From Defluviicoccus sp. (GTDB lineage Bacteria > Pseudomonadota > Alphaproteobacteria > MPNO01), in NCBI GenBank assembly GCA_022823775.1, contig JAJEHI010000045.1, positions 1-49,894 on the forward strand: DNA of 49,894 nucleotides, written 5' to 3'. Shown in pieces: positions 25,253 to 33,888 of this stretch; the stretch's first letter is position 1; the number at the start of each line of letters is the position of its first letter. A program made the position numbers and the translations under genes. The notes beneath the pieces were generated by a model. It saw only the letters and a list, made by a program, of their open reading frames with translations. It had not been told where the DNA came from and did not search any database.

Positions 25253-27679
25253 TTAAGAATCGCTGTCAACAATGATGGTGTCGGCGGGTAAATCCGTGGC
25301 GGGCGGGCGGTAGCGGCGGATCGCGGCGCGGGCGGCGGCGTGGAGTATGGCGTCGACGTCGATGCGGTAGGCGGCGTGGAGGTCGGGGATGTCGCCCGAC
25401 TGGCCGAAGCTGTCGACGCCGAGCGGGTAGATGCGGTGGCCGGCGACCGAGCCGAGCCAGGAGAGCGCCGCCGGGTGGCCGTCGAGCACGGTGACGATCG
25501 CGGCGTCGGGGGCGAGCCGGGCGAGCAGCCGCTCGATCGCGGCGGTGCGGGCGGAATCGCCCGCTACCCGGGCCTGGCGGGCGCGGAGCCAGTCCTCGTG
25601 GAGGCGGTCGGGCGAGGTGATGGCCAGCAGCCCGACATCGGGAATATCCTCGCGCAGCGCATCGACCGCCGCCTCGGCCTCGGGGACCATCGCCCCCATA
25701 TAGGCCACCGCGAGCGGCGCGCCGTCGCAGGAAGGTCCGGCCCGCCAGTAGGCGCCCCGGATCGCGCCGGCGCGCCAGTCCTCCTCCCCGCGCCCGGCGG
25801 GCTGCGAAATGGCGCGGGTCGACAGCCTGAGCGCCACCGAGCCGCCGTCGTCGGCCTGCATGTGGCGAAACCCCCATGCCACGATCTCGGCGAGCTCGTC
25901 GACGAAGGCGGGCTCGAAGGCCGCGAGCCCGGCCTGGCCGAGCGTGATCAGCGGAGTCTCCTGCGACTGGTGCGCCCCGCCCTCGGGCGCGAGCGTGACG
26001 CCGGACGGCGTTGCCGCCAGCATGAACCGCGCGTCCTGGTAGCAGGCGTAGTGCAGCGCATCGAGGCCGCGCCGGATGAACGGGTCGTATAGCGTGCCGA
26101 TGGGCAGCAGCCGCTCGCCGAAGACCGGCCCGGCGAGCCCGAAGGCGGACAGCGTCAGGAACAGGTTGTTCTCCGCGATGCCGAGCTCGACATGCTGGCC
26201 GCCGGGCGACATGACCCAGCGCTGCGGCGACAGCACGTCCTCCTCGGCATAGGTGTCGGCGGCCTCGTCGCGGCTGAAGATGCCGCGCCGGTTGACCCAC
26301 GCACCGAGATTGGTCGAGACCGCGACGTCGGGCGAGGTGGTGACGATGCGGTCGGCGAGCTCACCCCCTCCCCGCGCGATGTCGCTCAGGATCCGGCCGA
26401 ACCCGTCCTGGGTCGAGATCGTCGCCCGGTCCGGCGGGTCGATCCGTTCGGGCACCGCGATCCGCGCCGCCGCGTGGCGCCTCGGATAGGCGGAGGCGAA
26501 CGGCACCCCGGCGAGGAACGCCTCCAGCTCGTCTTCCGGGATGTCTAGCCCGGCGAAGCGGTCCCACTCCTCGCCCGGCGCGACCCCCATTTCGGCCCGG
26601 AAAGTCTCCATCTGGTCGGGCGTCATCAGCCCGGCATGATTGTCCTTGTGCCCGGCGAAGGGGAGCCCGTAGCCCTTGGTGGTGTAGCAGATCAGGCAGG
26701 TCGGCCGGTCGTCGCGGATGCCGTGGAACGCGTCGAGCAGCACGTCGATGTCGTTGCCGGCGAGGTTGGTCATCAGCGCGTGCAGCGCCGTATCGTCGCG
26801 CCGGTCGAGGAGCGCGCGCGCCTCCGCCTCGCCGCCGATGTCGTGCGCCAGCCGCTCGCGCCAGCCCGGCCCGCCCTTGTAGGTGAGCGCGGAATAGAGC
26901 GAGTTCGGGCAGTCGTCGATCCAGCGCCGCAGCGCCTCCCCGCCGGGCTCGGCGAAGGCGGCCTCCTGCAGGCGGCCGTATTTGAGCGTCAGCACCCGCC
27001 AGCCGACCGAGCGGAACAGCTCGTCGATGCGCCCGAACAGCCGGTCCGAGACCACCGAATCGAGGCTCTGGCGATTATAGTCGACCACCCACCAGAGATT
27101 GCGCACGTCGTGCTTCCAGCTCTCCAGCAGGGCCTCGAACACGTTGCCCTCGTCGAGCTCGGCATCGCCCACCAGCGCGATCATGCGCCCCGCGGAGTCC
27201 GGGTCGATCGTCCCCTTGCAGGCGAGATAGTCCTGGACCAGCGCGGCGAACACGGTCTGCGCCGCGCCGAGCCCGACCGAGCCGGTGGAGAAATCGACGT
27301 CGTCGTCGTCCTTGGTGCGCGACGGGTAGGATTGCGCCCCGCCGAGGCTGCGGAAGCGTTCGAGCCGTTCCCGGCTCTCGCGTCCGAAGAGATACTGGAT
27401 GGCGTGGAAGACCGGCGCCGCGTGGGGCTTCACCGCCACCCGGTCCTCCGGCCTCAGCACGTCGAAATAGAGCGCCGTCATGATCGCCGTCAGGGACGAG
27501 CACGAGGCCTGGTGCCCGCCCACCTTGAGCCCGTCGCGGCTCGGCCTCAGATGGTTGGCGTTGTGGATCGTCCAGGCCGACAGCCAGAGCAGCTTGCGTT
27601 CGAGCGCGGCGAGAATCGCGCGGCGCCGGGCCGGCGGGCTCTCGCGCTCCAACGCGATCTCGGCAGGCAGGCTGGACAT
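25253..27679 (-). CDS. Homodimeric pyruvate dehydrogenase E1-like (AceE/MdeB-type) enzyme
   Basis: This 808-residue protein resembles the homodimeric 2-oxo acid dehydrogenase E1 and transketolase fold. N-terminal NANHLRPSRDGLKVGGHQAS and the thiamine-diphosphate motif GDAELDEGN (171-179) to YNRQSLD (201-207) are clear. A pyrimidine domain with AEEDVLSPQRWVMSPGGQHVELGIAENN follows, with a transketolase-like C-terminal domain after about residue 640. AceE itself is near 887 residues. No E2 or E3 gene is nearby, so it may serve the main complex or act on another 2-oxo acid such as 2-oxobutyrate. It is divergent from an Lrp-type regulator, as is known for mdeB-like genes; that analogy is inference. 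Confidence 0.83.
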   Translation of the reverse strand: MSSLPAEIALERESPPARRRAILAALERKLLWLSAWTIHNANHLRPSRDGLKVGGHQASCSSLTAIMTALYFDVLRPEDRVAVKPHAAPVFHAIQYLFGRESRERLERFRSLGGAQSYPSRTKDDDDVDFSTGSVGLGAAQTVFAALVQDYLACKGTIDPDSAGRMIALVGDAELDEGNVFEALLESWKHDVRNLWWVVDYNRQSLDSVVSDRLFGRIDELFRSVGWRVLTLKYGRLQEAAFAEPGGEALRRWIDDCPNSLYSALTYKGGPGWRERLAHDIGGEAEARALLDRRDDTALHALMTNLAGNDIDVLLDAFHGIRDDRPTCLICYTTKGYGLPFAGHKDNHAGLMTPDQMETFRAEMGVAPGEEWDRFAGLDIPEDELEAFLAGVPFASAYPRRHAAARIAVPERIDPPDRATISTQDGFGRILSDIARGGGELADRIVTTSPDVAVSTNLGAWVNRRGIFSRDEAADTYAEEDVLSPQRWVMSPGGQHVELGIAENNLFLTLSAFGLAGPVFGERLLPIGTLYDPFIRRGLDALHYACYQDARFMLAATPSGVTLAPEGGAHQSQETPLITLGQAGLAAFEPAFVDELAEIVAWGFRHMQADDGGSVALRLSTRAISQPAGRGEEDWRAGAIRGAYWRAGPSCDGAPLAVAYMGAMVPEAEAAVDALREDIPDVGLLAITSPDRLHEDWLRARQARVAGDSARTAAIERLLARLAPDAAIVTVLDGHPAALSWLGSVAGHRIYPLGVDSFGQSGDIPDLHAAYRIDVDAILHAAARAAIRRYRPPATDLPADTIIVDSDS

Positions 27680-27732
27680 CGCTCGCTCTCCGGCGGGACG
27701 GGAACAGTATAGGCCGGCCCGGTGCGAATTAT

Positions 27733-27770
27733 GTTGCGAATACGGTTCCGGAATGCCCTAATCGCGCAAC
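27733..27770. promoter_or_regulatory. Inverted repeat in the divergent E1/lrp spacer
   Basis: GTTGCG (27733-27738) and CGCAAC (27765-27770) are perfect complements separated by 26 bases in the spacer between the E1-like and lrp genes. Lrp-type regulators often bind such widely spaced imperfect repeats next to their own gene. This is a candidate operator only. Confidence 0.35.
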
Positions 27771-27804
27771 GAACAGCGCCCTCAAGCAAAATTGGAGACA
27801 GAAT

Positions 27805-28272
27805 CTGCCAATCACGGACCTCGACGCGATCGACCGCCGCATCCTGACCGAGCTCCAGGGCAACGCGCGGATTTCCAACGCCGAGCTCGCGGAAGCGGTC
27901 GGGCTCTCCCCCTCCCCCTGCCTGCGCCGGGTGCGCGCGCTGGAGGCGGCGGGCGTGATCAAGGGCTACGCGGCGCTGCTCGACGCCGCCGAGGTCGGGC
28001 TGCCGATCTCGGTCTTCGTGCAGGTGACGCTGGAACGCCAGATCGAGCGGGCGCTGGAGGCTTTCGAGACCGCGATCCAGGGCCGCCCCGAGGTGATGGA
28101 GTGCTACCTGATGACCGGCGACGCGGACTACCTGCTCCGCGTCGTGGTGTCCGACCTCGCGGCCTACGAGCGTTTCCTCAAGGAGCACCTGACTCGGGTG
28201 AGCGGCGTTTCCAGCATCAAGTCGAGCTTCGCGCTCAACCAGGTGAAGTACTCGACGGCGCTGCCGTTGTAG
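27805..28272 (+). CDS. Lrp/AsnC-family regulator, probable CTG start
   Basis: This 155-residue protein has the Lrp N-terminal helix-turn-helix (DLDAIDRRILTELQGNAR, then SNAELAEAVGLSPSPCLRRV) and the RAM ligand domain with [18 protein letters not shown]. The reading frame contains no ATG, GTG or TTG upstream of the helix-turn-helix. The first conventional codon, GTG at 27931, would delete half of it. A CTG at 27805 is preceded by GGAGA at good spacing, so I choose it. It is divergent from the E1-like gene, its likely target. Its last 245 bases are repeated at 29875-30121. Confidence 0.88.
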   Translation: MPITDLDAIDRRILTELQGNARISNAELAEAVGLSPSPCLRRVRALEAAGVIKGYAALLDAAEVGLPISVFVQVTLERQIERALEAFETAIQGRPEVMECYLMTGDADYLLRVVVSDLAAYERFLKEHLTRVSGVSSIKSSFALNQVKYSTALPL

Positions 28273-28274
28273 GG
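28028..28274 (+). repeat. Direct repeat, copy A (3' part of the intact lrp gene)
   Basis: These 247 bases recur at 29875-30121, offset 1847, with eight differences. All eight fall at third codon positions and leave the protein unchanged. The two copies flank the DUF2806 gene and a dehydrogenase gene fragment. Confidence 0.95.
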
Positions 28275-28478
28275 GGAGCTAGCCCCGAGTCCTAGGCGGC
28301 ACCACTTCCCTAATTGTGATGGTCCAGCGCTTTTCCACAATATAGCCGAATATTCCCTTGGTGATTCGTTCCTTCTTCCGATATTTCCGGAAACTTGGTC
28401 ATTGAGATGAAGTGAAAAGCCAAGGCCTGCATCGAGTGAACAACAGCGCTGACGAGAATAGTCGTCACGAGGTCCACC

Positions 28479-29531
28479 ATGGAAGACGATAAAGATCTGC
28501 AGTCCAGCGACTCCGATCACGAATTTGAAGCTCAAGCGTTATTGATCGTTCGGAAAATTATTCCTGTTCTACGGACCGCTAAAAACACCGCGAAGGTCCT
28601 GAACCGGCTTTCTTCGGTTGGTGTGCAAACTCTCGAAGCCGCTCTCGAAGCTGGAACATCTTGGTTCCAGCTGAAGAAAGCCCGCAACGAACATTTCATA
28701 CACCAGCTTGCCGAGATTTCGCCGGGTCGGTCAGCTATTGGAGCAAAGGTGGCCGAGCGACTGGTTGAGGAACAGCGCCGTATGGATCAATTGGTATTTG
28801 CAGCAATAGAACGTGTCCAGGCCTCTAGTGGCCCCGCTTCTTCTGGCGAAGGAAATATTGGCAAGGAGACGAACGAAATAGATGACGATTGGATTGAAAG
28901 CTTTAGGAGAGAAGCAACTGATCGAAATCAAGGCGAGATGAGAGAAGCCTTCGCGAGAATCTTGGCTGGAGAGATTTCCGAACCCGGATCGTTTTCAATT
29001 AGGACTTTACGTGCCGTCGGCGCTCTCGACCAATCCACTGCTACTCTGTTCCGCAAGGCGGCATCGCTTCGAGTGGGTATGGAAGTTGCGATTACAAATC
29101 CTCGTTCCGGATCACGTTTTCATGTATTTGATGCCCGCATCCCGTCGCTTGGGGGAAATTTGGGACAAAATCATCTTCAAGAAGACGGTCTAGATTATGG
29201 ACGCCTCATCGAACTAACAGAAAACGGCCTGCTCCATTCTGACTATAGTTCTTGGCACATCTACAATTCAGCAATGCCAAATCCGACAATTGGTCTCAAA
29301 GGAGGGGTCGTCCCTTTTGTTCATCAAGGCCAGGAATGGGCCTTGATTCCGATGCCGACTTTCAAGGCGGGATCTGAGTTGAAGATACACGGCGCCAAAT
29401 TTACTACGGTTGGCCAGGAACTTCTTCATATCGTGGACATCGAAAGTAATCTCGCGTTCTTGGGCAAAGTTCGCGCGTATCTCAAGGGCCAAGGGATTGA
29501 GATGCTCTCGCTGCCGTCGGATCAGACGTAA
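28479..29531 (+). CDS. DUF2806-domain protein, G+C-poor
   Basis: This 350-residue protein lacks signal peptide and membrane helices. An N-terminal helical part (to about 135) precedes a region DDDWIESFRREATDRNQGEMREAFARILAGEISEPGSFSIRTLRAVGAL, quoted here only by its ends as residues 135-180, which matches the DUF2806 pattern; the rest is mixed alpha/beta. Function is unknown. Base composition is clearly lower in G+C than every neighbour and codon use is different, a sign of transfer. GAGGTCC precedes the ATG. It stands alone between the two lrp-tail copies. Confidence 0.7.
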   Translation: MEDDKDLQSSDSDHEFEAQALLIVRKIIPVLRTAKNTAKVLNRLSSVGVQTLEAALEAGTSWFQLKKARNEHFIHQLAEISPGRSAIGAKVAERLVEEQRRMDQLVFAAIERVQASSGPASSGEGNIGKETNEIDDDWIESFRREATDRNQGEMREAFARILAGEISEPGSFSIRTLRAVGALDQSTATLFRKAASLRVGMEVAITNPRSGSRFHVFDARIPSLGGNLGQNHLQEDGLDYGRLIELTENGLLHSDYSSWHIYNSAMPNPTIGLKGGVVPFVHQGQEWALIPMPTFKAGSELKIHGAKFTTVGQELLHIVDIESNLAFLGKVRAYLKGQGIEMLSLPSDQT

Positions 29532-29593
29532 GAGCCCTTGAGTGTACAGATAGGGTAATTGCCTGACAGTTGCCGCTCATGGCGGGTGGTGGT

Positions 29594-29839
29594 TCAGGCG
29601 GCTTTCTTGATCTTGTCCTCCTTTGGTCTCTTGGGCTTGGGCAGGCATCGTACGAAGACGTCGGCGGGTGTCCTGCCCTCCATGTCGAGGCCCTGGCTGA
29701 CGCCGTCGGCCACGACGTCCGGGTAAACGTGCTCCTCGGCGGCCTCCACGGAATAGAGTGCGGCGTTGGCGACGTCGGCGGGGTCTTCCAGTGGCGGCGG
29801 GCACATGTCGCCCATGCGGGTGTCTCTCGTTGGGCCGGG
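29594..29839 (-). pseudogene. Remnant of a short-chain dehydrogenase gene (C-terminal part)
   Basis: The minus strand encodes about 82 residues including [20 protein letters not shown] and DGVSQGL. These correspond closely to residues 175-230 of the intact dehydrogenase at 35056-35781 ([27 protein letters not shown]). The end differs, with a Lys-rich tail. The frame is open only to a TAG near 29870, and no cofactor-binding half exists, so it is a fragment joined within 36 bases to the lrp fragment. Confidence 0.75.
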
Positions 29840-29874
29840 GTTGTATTCGTGGACTCGCTCCGAACGAACCTATT

Positions 29875-30119
29875 CGCTGGAACGCCAGATCGAGCGGGCG
29901 CTGGAGGCTTTCGAGACCGCGATCCAGGGCCGCCCCGAGGTGATGGAGTGCTATCTGATGACCGGTGATGCGGACTACCTGCTCCGCGTCGTGGTCTCCG
30001 ACCTCGCGGCCTATGAGCGTTTCCTCAAGGAGCACCTGACCCGGGTGAGCGGCGTTTCCAGCATCAAGTCGAGCTTCGCGCTGAACCAGGTGAAGTATTC
30101 GACGGCGCTGCCGTTGTAG
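29875..30119 (+). pseudogene. 3' fragment of an lrp gene (RAM domain only)
   Basis: The last 81 codons of lrp are present, with identical amino acids to the intact copy ([12 protein letters not shown] to STALPL). The helix-turn-helix half is missing. The sequence is preserved but has no start or promoter of its own. Confidence 0.85.
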
Positions 30120-30121
30120 GG
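29875..30121 (+). repeat. Direct repeat, copy B (lrp 3' fragment)
   Basis: This is the partner of 28028-28274, about 96.8 percent identical. All eight differences are synonymous, so this copy diverged while still under selection as a working gene, which points to an origin in another strain's lrp. Confidence 0.95.
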
Positions 30122-30163
30122 AGGCGAACGCCCGGCTTCCCGCCGCGCGGCGCGCGGGAGCGC

Positions 30164-31435
30164 TCAGATGAACTCCAGTATCCAGAGAGACAGTCCGGGC
30201 ACGTAGGTGATCAGCATCAGCGCCCCTATGGCAAGCGCGATGAACGGCATCAGACCCGGATAAAGCGTTGCCAGGGGCACGCGGAAGACCGCTTGGCCGA
30301 CGAAGATGTTGAGGCCGAATGGCGGCGTGAAGGTCCCGATGGTGAGGTTCACGACGGCGACGATGCCGAAATGGACCGGGTGGACGCCGACCGCGAGCGC
30401 GATGTCGGCGAGCAGGGGTGTCAGCACGAGGATCGCCGAGGCGGTGTCGAGCACCGTGCCGACGAACAGCATGAACAGATTGAGGACCAGCAGCAGCATC
30501 CATTGAGGCATGCCGAGCCCGGCGATGTAGTCGGTCGCGGCCGTGGCGACGCCGGTCACGGTCAGAAGCCAGGAATAGACGCCCGCGGCCGCGACGATGA
30601 TGAAGACCTGGCCGGTGAGGAAGGCGGAATTGGCCGCGGTCCGGAACAGCTCGCCCGGCGCGATCTCCCGATACACCGCCATGGTCACGAATATGGCGTA
30701 GACGCAGGCGACGCCCGCGGCTTCGGTCGGCGAGAACACCCCGGCGTAGATGCCGCCCAGGATGATCACCGGGGCTCCGAGGGCCCAACCGGACCGGGCG
30801 GTGGCCCGCCGGAAGCCCCGCCAGGTGACAGCGCCGACCGTCGGGACGCCGGTCCGGCCGACGTAAAAGTAGATGTAGGTCCCGAAAGCGGCGGCGAGCA
30901 CGAGACCCGGCACGATCCCGGCGGCGAAGAGCTGGACGACCGAGGTCTCGGTCGCGAAGCCGTAGAGGATCATGGCGATCGAGGGCGGGATGATGTTGGC
31001 GATGGCCCCCGCCGAGGTCAGCATGCCGGAGGCGAACCGCGCGTCGTAGCCCGCTTCGCGGAGCGGCTTGTAGGTCAGTGTGCCCACCGCGGCGACGGTG
31101 GCGCCCGTCGATCCCGAGATCGCGCCGAATATCGTCGCCGTCCCCAGCGCGGTGAGCGGCAGGCTACCGCGGACGCCGCCGATGATCGAGTACACCCAGT
31201 CGATCAGCCGGGCCGATACCCCGCCCCGGGTCATCAGGTCGCCGGCGAATATGAAGAACGGCACGGCGAGCAGCGCGAACTTGTCGATCGAGGCGAACAT
31301 CTGCTGATGGATCAGCGTCGTCGGCACGTCGACGAAGAAGATCAGCACGATCGCGGATGTGGTCAGAAGGATCAGGAATATCGGAAAGCCGAGCAGCAGC
31401 AGCGCCACCGGCAGGCCGACCATCACCCACGCCAC
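30164..31435 (-). CDS. TRAP transporter large permease (DctM family)
   Basis: This 423-residue protein has about 12 hydrophobic helices and the DctM signatures FGAISGSTGATVAAVGTL, GAIANIIPPSIAMILYG, and IGTFTPPFGLNIFV. It forms the sodium-driven channel of a tripartite carboxylate importer. The GTG at 31435 is chosen because AGGAGGA stands 7 bases upstream; the later ATG at 31423 is poorly spaced. The gene overlaps the end of the DctQ gene, so the two are translationally coupled. It ends the dctP-dctQ-dctM transcript. Confidence 0.94.
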   Translation of the reverse strand: MAWVMVGLPVALLLLGFPIFLILLTTSAIVLIFFVDVPTTLIHQQMFASIDKFALLAVPFFIFAGDLMTRGGVSARLIDWVYSIIGGVRGSLPLTALGTATIFGAISGSTGATVAAVGTLTYKPLREAGYDARFASGMLTSAGAIANIIPPSIAMILYGFATETSVVQLFAAGIVPGLVLAAAFGTYIYFYVGRTGVPTVGAVTWRGFRRATARSGWALGAPVIILGGIYAGVFSPTEAAGVACVYAIFVTMAVYREIAPGELFRTAANSAFLTGQVFIIVAAAGVYSWLLTVTGVATAATDYIAGLGMPQWMLLLVLNLFMLFVGTVLDTASAILVLTPLLADIALAVGVHPVHFGIVAVVNLTIGTFTPPFGLNIFVGQAVFRVPLATLYPGLMPFIALAIGALMLITYVPGLSLWILEFI

Positions 31436-31971
31436 GTCTCGTCCTCCTCGTTCTGCGGCGGAGCACGGAACCCCGTAAGGACGCGCGCCAGCACGGCGAC
31501 GATCATCAACGCGAAACCGATCAGCAGGACGGTGTGCGGTACGACCAGCGGCACGCCCGCGGCGATGCTGACCGTGCCGGTCCGGTGGAATGCGGCGACC
31601 ATCTCGACCGACTGGGCGACCACGAAGCCGCAACAGGCGACGAAGACCAGCACGATCGCGCCGTCGATCAGGCGCCTCAACCTGCCGCGGGCCCGCGCGA
31701 GCAGGAGGTCCATGCTGAGATGGGCGCCGTTGAAGCTGACCGCGACGGCGGAGACCGCGACCAGCCCGACCACCATGAAGATCAGGATCTCCTCGGCCCA
31801 GAATATCGCCGCGGAGAACAGATACCGGCTGACCACGTTGGCGAAGATGATCGCGACGCCGGCGAGGATCAGGGCGCCGGCGATCGCCCTCGGGGCCGAG
31901 TCGAGCGCGGTGGAAAGGACACGGCGACACCGTTCCCCGCCCGATTGCGCACCCGGCTCCCGCCCGGTCAT
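31423..31971 (-). CDS. TRAP transporter small permease (DctQ family)
   Basis: This 182-residue protein has four membrane helices and the DctQ-type motif NVVSRYLFSAAIFWAEEILIF-like region, here residues about 44-65, with the conserved WAEE. It pairs with the DctM protein, whose start overlaps its 3' end. It lies 78 bases downstream of the DctP gene on the same strand. Confidence 0.92.
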   Translation of the reverse strand: MTGREPGAQSGGERCRRVLSTALDSAPRAIAGALILAGVAIIFANVVSRYLFSAAIFWAEEILIFMVVGLVAVSAVAVSFNGAHLSMDLLLARARGRLRRLIDGAIVLVFVACCGFVVAQSVEMVAAFHRTGTVSIAAGVPLVVPHTVLLIGFALMIVAVLARVLTGFRAPPQNEEDETWRG

Positions 31972-32049
31972 CGCCGCGTCGCTACCCGCGTGTCGCGTGA
32001 GGGAAGCGGACGACGCGCGGCCCTATGCACCGCGCGCCGTTCGTCCCGA

Positions 32050-33069
32050 TCAATACTTGGCGGCGACCGACTTCACCCGCTTGTAAAACGCGTTGAGCGC
32101 CGGCTTGCCCTTGGTGACGTCTTCCCCGACGCTGGCCAGCAGGCTGCGAACCTTGGCGAGATCCTCGTCCGGAAGCGCGATGAGAGAACCGCCGCCCTCC
32201 TTCCATTTCGCCAGCATCGCCTGCTCGTTGGTGTCCGAATATTCGTTGGCGCGTTGCTGCAGCCCGACGCCGGCATCGATCACCACCTTTTGCAGATCCG
32301 CCGGGAGCTTGCCGAGCCAGGCCTTGCTGACGATGCCGGCCGACAGGATCAGCGTGTCGTCGGTCCGGGTCAGCACCTTGCCGATCTGGTTGAACTTGAA
32401 GACCACGTAGACGACCATTCCGCTCATCGTGCCGTCGATCACGCCGCGCTGCAGCGAGGGCACGACTTCGGAAAGCGGCATGGGGACGGCGGTCGCGCCG
32501 AAGCGCTTCATCTTCTCGCGCTCCGCGTCGGTCGCGTTGACGCGCAGTTTCAGCCCGCCGAAATCGGCAAGCCTGCGGATCGGCTTCTTGCCGAAATAGT
32601 GCGCCGTGGAATGGGTGAACACGGATACCGGAACGATGTTGCCGCGCTCGGTTCCGATCGACCGGATCTCCTTGTTGAGTTCCGGATCGAGAAGCGCCTT
32701 GGCGGCATTCGTCTTGTTCTTGAACAGCACCGGCGTCGAGAAAATGCCGAAGCGCGGGTCGATACCCGCATAGAAATCCATCGGCGCGACGAGACATTCG
32801 ATGGTGCCGATCTGGACGCCCTCGACCATGCGGAAAATATTGCCGAGCTGGCTGCGCGGGAACACCTGTACGTCGATGCGGCCCTTCGAGTCCGCCTCGA
32901 TTTTCTTCTCCATCCAGTTCGCCCATTCGTGCTGGACATCCTTGAAGGTGCCGAGCCCGATCTTCATCGTGAAGTCGGCGGCCGACGCGCCGCCCGCCAG
33001 GAGCGCCAGAATCGTCGCGGCGGCGAGGCCGCCTCCAAGGCGCGGATGTATCTTCCGGATTCTCGTCAT
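32050..33069 (-). CDS. TRAP transporter substrate-binding protein (DctP family)
   Basis: This 339-residue protein has a signal peptide (LGGGLAAATILALLAG, cut near ASA-AD) followed by the DctP fold. Family features include VFPRSQLGNIFRMVEGVQIG, the substrate-gripping Arg region GLKLRVNATDAER, and PMPLSEVVPSLQRGVIDGT. It captures an organic acid in the periplasm for the DctQM pair downstream. The ATG at 33069 has GGGAGG upstream. The promoter should lie in the 33070-33270 stretch. Confidence 0.94.
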   Translation of the reverse strand: MTRIRKIHPRLGGGLAAATILALLAGGASAADFTMKIGLGTFKDVQHEWANWMEKKIEADSKGRIDVQVFPRSQLGNIFRMVEGVQIGTIECLVAPMDFYAGIDPRFGIFSTPVLFKNKTNAAKALLDPELNKEIRSIGTERGNIVPVSVFTHSTAHYFGKKPIRRLADFGGLKLRVNATDAEREKMKRFGATAVPMPLSEVVPSLQRGVIDGTMSGMVVYVVFKFNQIGKVLTRTDDTLILSAGIVSKAWLGKLPADLQKVVIDAGVGLQQRANEYSDTNEQAMLAKWKEGGGSLIALPDEDLAKVRSLLASVGEDVTKGKPALNAFYKRVKSVAAKY

Positions 33070-33274
33070 TTCGTTGCCTCCCAATTTCGGCCGGGGGGAC
33101 CGGGACCGTTTCGGATTCCGGTCGCCCGACCGGGTCTCGCCCACGGGTAAGCATGACGCAAGGCTTGCTTTCGGTATAGGGCGCGATCGGAAGCCGGAAC
33201 CCGGCGCCCGGACCGCACACGCGGAATTCGTCCTTGCGCTTGCCGTCGGCCGCCGCATCGGAGTCGGCGCCATG

Positions 33275-33287
33275 CCCCCCCCCCCCC
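33275..33287. repeat. Homopolymeric tract of 13 C
   Basis: Thirteen C residues in a row, some 205 bases upstream of the DctP start. Such a tract can slip during replication or be a sequencing artefact. It is not inside a gene I can support. Confidence 0.9.
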
Positions 33288-33359
33288 TTCACCTTGCACC
33301 TTGCGAGTGCGTCCATCAGGAGCGCATGGCCGCTCCGGCCGAAAGTCCAGCCGCGCCGC

Positions 33360-33653
33360 CTAAACTTGCGGGGGATGGATCAGCGAACTCACGTCCCGCC
33401 AAAACTTGTCGAAGGACGCTGCTGACCGGGCCGCATCCAGATCGAAAATGGCGGAGAACGAGGCTTGGTGGATCGTTTCCCGGTATGACTGGCCGGGCGG
33501 CATCGTGGCGGTCAGCCAGCCTTTCGCGTCCCTGATCGCCTCGGCGTCGTCGGGCGGTTCGATGCCCTCGCCGATCCCGAGGGACATGGGGGCCGGCCAA
33601 CGACCCGCGCCCACGCCGGTTTCAGTATGGCCTCTCTCCAGCTTCGGAGCCAA
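33360..33653 (-). CDS. Possible small hypothetical protein or gene remnant
   Basis: A 97-residue minus-strand frame with fairly natural composition in its second half (TMPPGQSYRETIHQASFSAI, then FDKFWRDVSSLI). No family is recognised, the ribosome binding site is weak, and the first 25 residues look like noncoding sequence. It lies in an 800-base stretch (33070-33880) that also holds a dehydrogenase gene fragment, so it may be the end of another broken gene. Nothing else is supported between 33070 and 33360. Confidence 0.3.
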   Translation of the reverse strand: MAPKLERGHTETGVGAGRWPAPMSLGIGEGIEPPDDAEAIRDAKGWLTATMPPGQSYRETIHQASFSAIFDLDAARSAASFDKFWRDVSSLIHPPQV

Positions 33654-33777
33654 TTCGCCCAGGAACGCTCCGGAAGGATCCGCGACGACTCATGGCCGGT
33701 GTCGGTCGTGGATTCGGTCGAGGCCGTACGCGTTCTCCAGATGCGCTCAAGCGGGACGGGCGCCGCTGCCGGCCCTG

Positions 33778-33888
33778 CCCCGGCAGACACCCGGCGAACC
33801 GTTTCTCCACGCTCTTCGCGTCGGCGGTAAGGCCTCGGCCGATTCCCTCCGTGACGACGGCGGCGGCAGAGCCACCGGTGTCAACGGC
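33778..33888 (-). pseudogene. Second remnant of the short-chain dehydrogenase C-terminus
   Basis: The minus strand reads TEGIGRGLTADAKSVEKRF then LPG. The end of the intact dehydrogenase at 35056 reads AEGVSQGLAADAKAVEKEF then LPG. DNA similarity with 35057-35140 is evident too. The stop codon after LPG is lost and no upstream domain is present. It lies next to the end of the lipoprotein gene. Confidence 0.65.

Noticed and set aside
27931-28272. Short Lrp protein starting at GTG 27931
   Set aside because: This start would remove most of the helix-turn-helix, which is clearly encoded upstream in the same frame.
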